Source: Flavobacteriaceae bacterium
GTDB taxonomy: Bacteria; Bacteroidota; Bacteroidia; Flavobacteriales; Flavobacteriaceae
Assembly (NCBI GenBank): GCA_023262245.1
Contig: JALRDC010000006.1
Coordinates: 1-8,006 of the forward strand
Length of the DNA stretch: 8,006 nt
Direction of reading: 5' to 3'
Every line of letters begins with the position of its first letter. Position 1 is the stretch's first letter. A model generated the notes under the pieces. The model was not told where the DNA came from, did no database searches, and saw only the letters and a list, made by a program, of their open reading frames with translations. This document shows positions 6,480 through 8,006 of this stretch, one piece after another. The translations under genes and the position numbers were made by a program.

Positions 6480-7414
6480 GAAGTAGAAATATTGAGTTGG
6501 GATCCTAAGAGGTAAATAATAGCCATACGAATTGCAACCCCATTTTCTACTTGATCTAAAATAATCGCCTGATCCGAATCTGCGACCTCACTTGTAATCT
6601 CAACACCACGGTTTATAGGACCTGGATGGAGAATTACAATTTCTTTACGCAATTCTTTTAAACGGGCTCCGTTCAGTCCAAAGTTTTGACTGTACTCTCG
6701 TGTAGAAGGGAAATAACTTAGTTCCATACGTTCGTTTTGTACGCGAAGCATGTTTACTGCATCACACCATTTTAGTACCTGCATCAAGTCTGTTGAGGTA
6801 CTTACTCCCAATGATTCGATATGTTTGGGCAAAAGGGATTTAGGTGCGCAAAGTGTTACCTCGGCTCCCAGCATTTTTAAGGCATAAATATTTGATAGTG
6901 CAACTCTAGAGTGTAAAATATCCCCTACAATAGCAATGCGTTTTCCTTCTAAGTTCCCGAACTTTTCTTGAAGGGAAAATGCATCCAATAAAGCTTGAGA
7001 GGGATGCTCATGGGTTCCATCTCCAGCGTTAATAATACAGGAATCTACAGCTTTAGACAGAAAATGGGCAGCTCCTGGATTAGGATGACGCATCACAATC
7101 ATGTCAACCTTCATTGCAAGAATATTATTAACCGTATCCACTAAAGTTTCTCCCTTGGATACTGAAGATTGACTTGCCGAGAAGTTTAAAACATCGGCTG
7201 ACAATCGTTTTTCCGCCAATTCAAAAGAGAGTTTGGTACGTGTGCTGTTTTCAAAAAATAAATTAGCAATAGTAATATCCCGAAGACTGGGCACTTTTTT
7301 AATTGGGCGATTGATAACCTCTTTAAAATGAGTGGCTGTTTCAAAAATTAAGTGTAGATCTTCGGGTTGAAGATATTTGATACCTAAAAGATGGGAAACA
7401 CTTAATTTCTTCAT
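6476..7414 (-). CDS. pyrB: Aspartate carbamoyltransferase, catalytic chain
   Basis: PyrB joins carbamoyl phosphate and L-aspartate to make N-carbamoyl-L-aspartate, the committed step of de novo pyrimidine synthesis. The 312 residues match the usual catalytic chain. The carbamoyl-phosphate loop FFENSTRTKLSFE (53-65, with S57-T-R-T60), the SVSKGET loop (84-90, K87), HPSQALLD (137-144), R170, the aspartate-binding LRVQ (223-226) and HPGPINRGVEI (263-273) are all present. These distinguish it from ornithine carbamoyltransferase. No pyrI regulatory-chain gene follows, so an unregulated catalytic trimer is likely, unless pyrI lies elsewhere. The ATG overlaps the pyrR stop as ATGA (7411-7414), and the end overlaps the STAS-like gene by 4 bp. 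Control is probably through the pyrR promoter. Confidence 0.97.
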   Translation of the reverse strand: MKKLSVSHLLGIKYLQPEDLHLIFETATHFKEVINRPIKKVPSLRDITIANLFFENSTRTKLSFELAEKRLSADVLNFSASQSSVSKGETLVDTVNNILAMKVDMIVMRHPNPGAAHFLSKAVDSCIINAGDGTHEHPSQALLDAFSLQEKFGNLEGKRIAIVGDILHSRVALSNIYALKMLGAEVTLCAPKSLLPKHIESLGVSTSTDLMQVLKWCDAVNMLRVQNERMELSYFPSTREYSQNFGLNGARLKELRKEIVILHPGPINRGVEITSEVADSDQAIILDQVENGVAIRMAIIYLLGSQLNISTS

Positions 7415-7953
7415 TCGTTATTCTTTTCTAAATAAACAATGCTTTGAGAGGGTTCATCTGACCAAACTACCTTTACTTTATCTCCCTGCAGCGCATCAAT
7501 TTGTGCTCCCAGATAGTCCGGTTGTATGGGCAAATGACGACTGAAACGCCGATCTACAAGTACCAATAATTCTATTGATTTGGGACGCCCGTAGGTGTCA
7601 ATAGCCGTGAGTGCAGAGCGAATACTTCTTCCGGTGAATAAAACATCGTCAATAAGGACTACGTCTTTGCCCTCTATAATTTCATTCATCTCGGTAGTTT
7701 TAGCATTTAAAGGACGTTCACTCCTTCGAAAGTCATCTCTAAAAAAAGTAGTGTCTAATTTTCCTGATTTTATGTGACTTATTTTATTTGCCTTTAATAA
7801 GTTCAGCAATTGGTCAAGTAATAAAATTCCACGAGGCTGAAGACCTACCAAAACGGTATTTGAAAAGTCTCCATGACGTTCTATGAGCTGATGACATAAT
7901 CTTCTTAAGATGATGCTCACTTTTTTTTCACTAAGAAGAACTTTTTGTGCCAT
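7411..7953 (-). CDS. pyrR: PyrR, pyrimidine operon regulator / uracil phosphoribosyltransferase family
   Basis: PyrR proteins are type I phosphoribosyltransferases that in Bacillus bind pyr mRNA leaders in response to UMP/UTP and also make UMP from uracil and PRPP. This 180-residue protein is full length. It has VGLQPRG (36-42), LDTTFFRDD (66-74), the PRPP loop VVLIDDVLFTGRSIRSAL (98-115) and LVDRRFSRHLPIQPDYLG (132-149), which is specific for PyrR within the superfamily. The segment after that, G149-A-Q-I-D-A154, differs from the GKNIPT of B. subtilis PyrR as I remember it. The ATG at 7951-7953 is the only good start. It is the first gene of the operon and overlaps pyrB by 4 bp. The short predicted leader leaves no space for a classical PyrR attenuator here, so an enzymatic or different regulatory role is possible. 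Confidence 0.92.
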   Translation of the reverse strand: MAQKVLLSEKKVSIILRRLCHQLIERHGDFSNTVLVGLQPRGILLLDQLLNLLKANKISHIKSGKLDTTFFRDDFRRSERPLNAKTTEMNEIIEGKDVVLIDDVLFTGRSIRSALTAIDTYGRPKSIELLVLVDRRFSRHLPIQPDYLGAQIDALQGDKVKVVWSDEPSQSIVYLEKNNE

Positions 7954-7967
7954 TTAAAAATTATAAG

Positions 7968-7999
7968 CAAAAGTATTGTTTTCTCGAGTATAATAAAAA
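7968..7999 (-). promoter_or_regulatory. Probable Bacteroidota-type promoter of the pyrR operon
   Basis: On the minus strand, TACTTTTG (7975-7968) is an exact match to the Bacteroidota -7 element TAnnTTTG. Nineteen bases upstream a T-run (7999-7995) gives TTTT, three of four matches to the -33 element TTTG. Transcription would start around 7962-7964, leaving about 10 AT-rich leader bases before the pyrR ATG and no Shine-Dalgarno sequence. It lies at the correct place for the first gene of a tightly packed operon. The -33 match is weak and sequence beyond 8006 is not visible. Confidence 0.6.
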
Positions 8000-8006
8000 C
8001 CCTCCT

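Larger units (their letters stand above)
1154..7953 (-). other. Predicted eight-gene operon pyrR-pyrB-STAS-rnz-pdxH-sixA-ppk1-ppx
   Basis: All eight minus-strand genes are contiguous. Junctions in transcription order are: pyrR/pyrB 4-bp overlap, pyrB/STAS 4-bp overlap, STAS/rnz 1 bp, rnz/pdxH 25 bp, pdxH/sixA 2 bp, sixA/ppk1 1 bp, ppk1/ppx 4-bp overlap. No internal terminator-like hairpin with a T-run was seen between genes. The only good promoter in an intergenic position is upstream of pyrR. The unit therefore could be one transcript of about 6.8 kb, though internal promoters inside coding sequence cannot be excluded. Confidence 0.75.

Noticed and set aside
7595..7777. Open frame of 60 codons on the + strand
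   Set aside because: It is antisense to the PRPP-loop region of pyrR and is explained by that gene's codon pattern.

Overview
This window looks like chromosomal housekeeping DNA from a member of the Bacteroidota, most likely the class Flavobacteriia. The evidence is AT-rich coding sequence, starts without Shine-Dalgarno sequences, a promoter matching the Bacteroidota -7 consensus TAnnTTTG, a DnaX tail of the flavobacterial type, and a pyrR-pyrB-small STAS-like gene-rnz order that I remember from flavobacterial genomes. Genus cannot be judged. I see no insertion sequence, prophage, CRISPR array, tRNA or rRNA gene.

Left arm (+ strand, 1-1151): the 3' part of dnaX, the DNA polymerase III tau/gamma clamp-loader subunit, is open from the window edge. 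Five bases later comes a MiaE-type di-iron tRNA hydroxylase. This pair converges on the right arm with only 2 bp between the stop codons.

Right arm (- strand, 7953 down to 1154): eight genes are packed as one apparent operon, read pyrR, pyrB, STAS-like gene, rnz, pdxH, sixA, ppk1, ppx. Three junctions are ATGA 4-bp overlaps and the other gaps are 1, 25, 2 and 1 bp. A probable promoter lies just upstream of pyrR and implies a leader of only about 10 nt. No intergenic space in the window exceeds 53 bp.

Functionally the operon combines pyrimidine synthesis (PyrB, with PyrR as sensor or salvage enzyme), tRNA 3' maturation (RNase Z), vitamin B6 cofactor synthesis (PdxH) and a polyphosphate cassette (PPK1 synthesis, PPX degradation, plus a SixA-like histidine phosphatase). 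The most interesting points are a possible programmed frameshift site in dnaX (A AAA AAA followed at once by a -1 stop), the uncharacterised STAS-like protein between pyrB and rnz, the SixA protein coupled to PPK1, and a PyrR gene with no room for a classical attenuator. None of these is proven, and no clearly new multi-gene system is evident.
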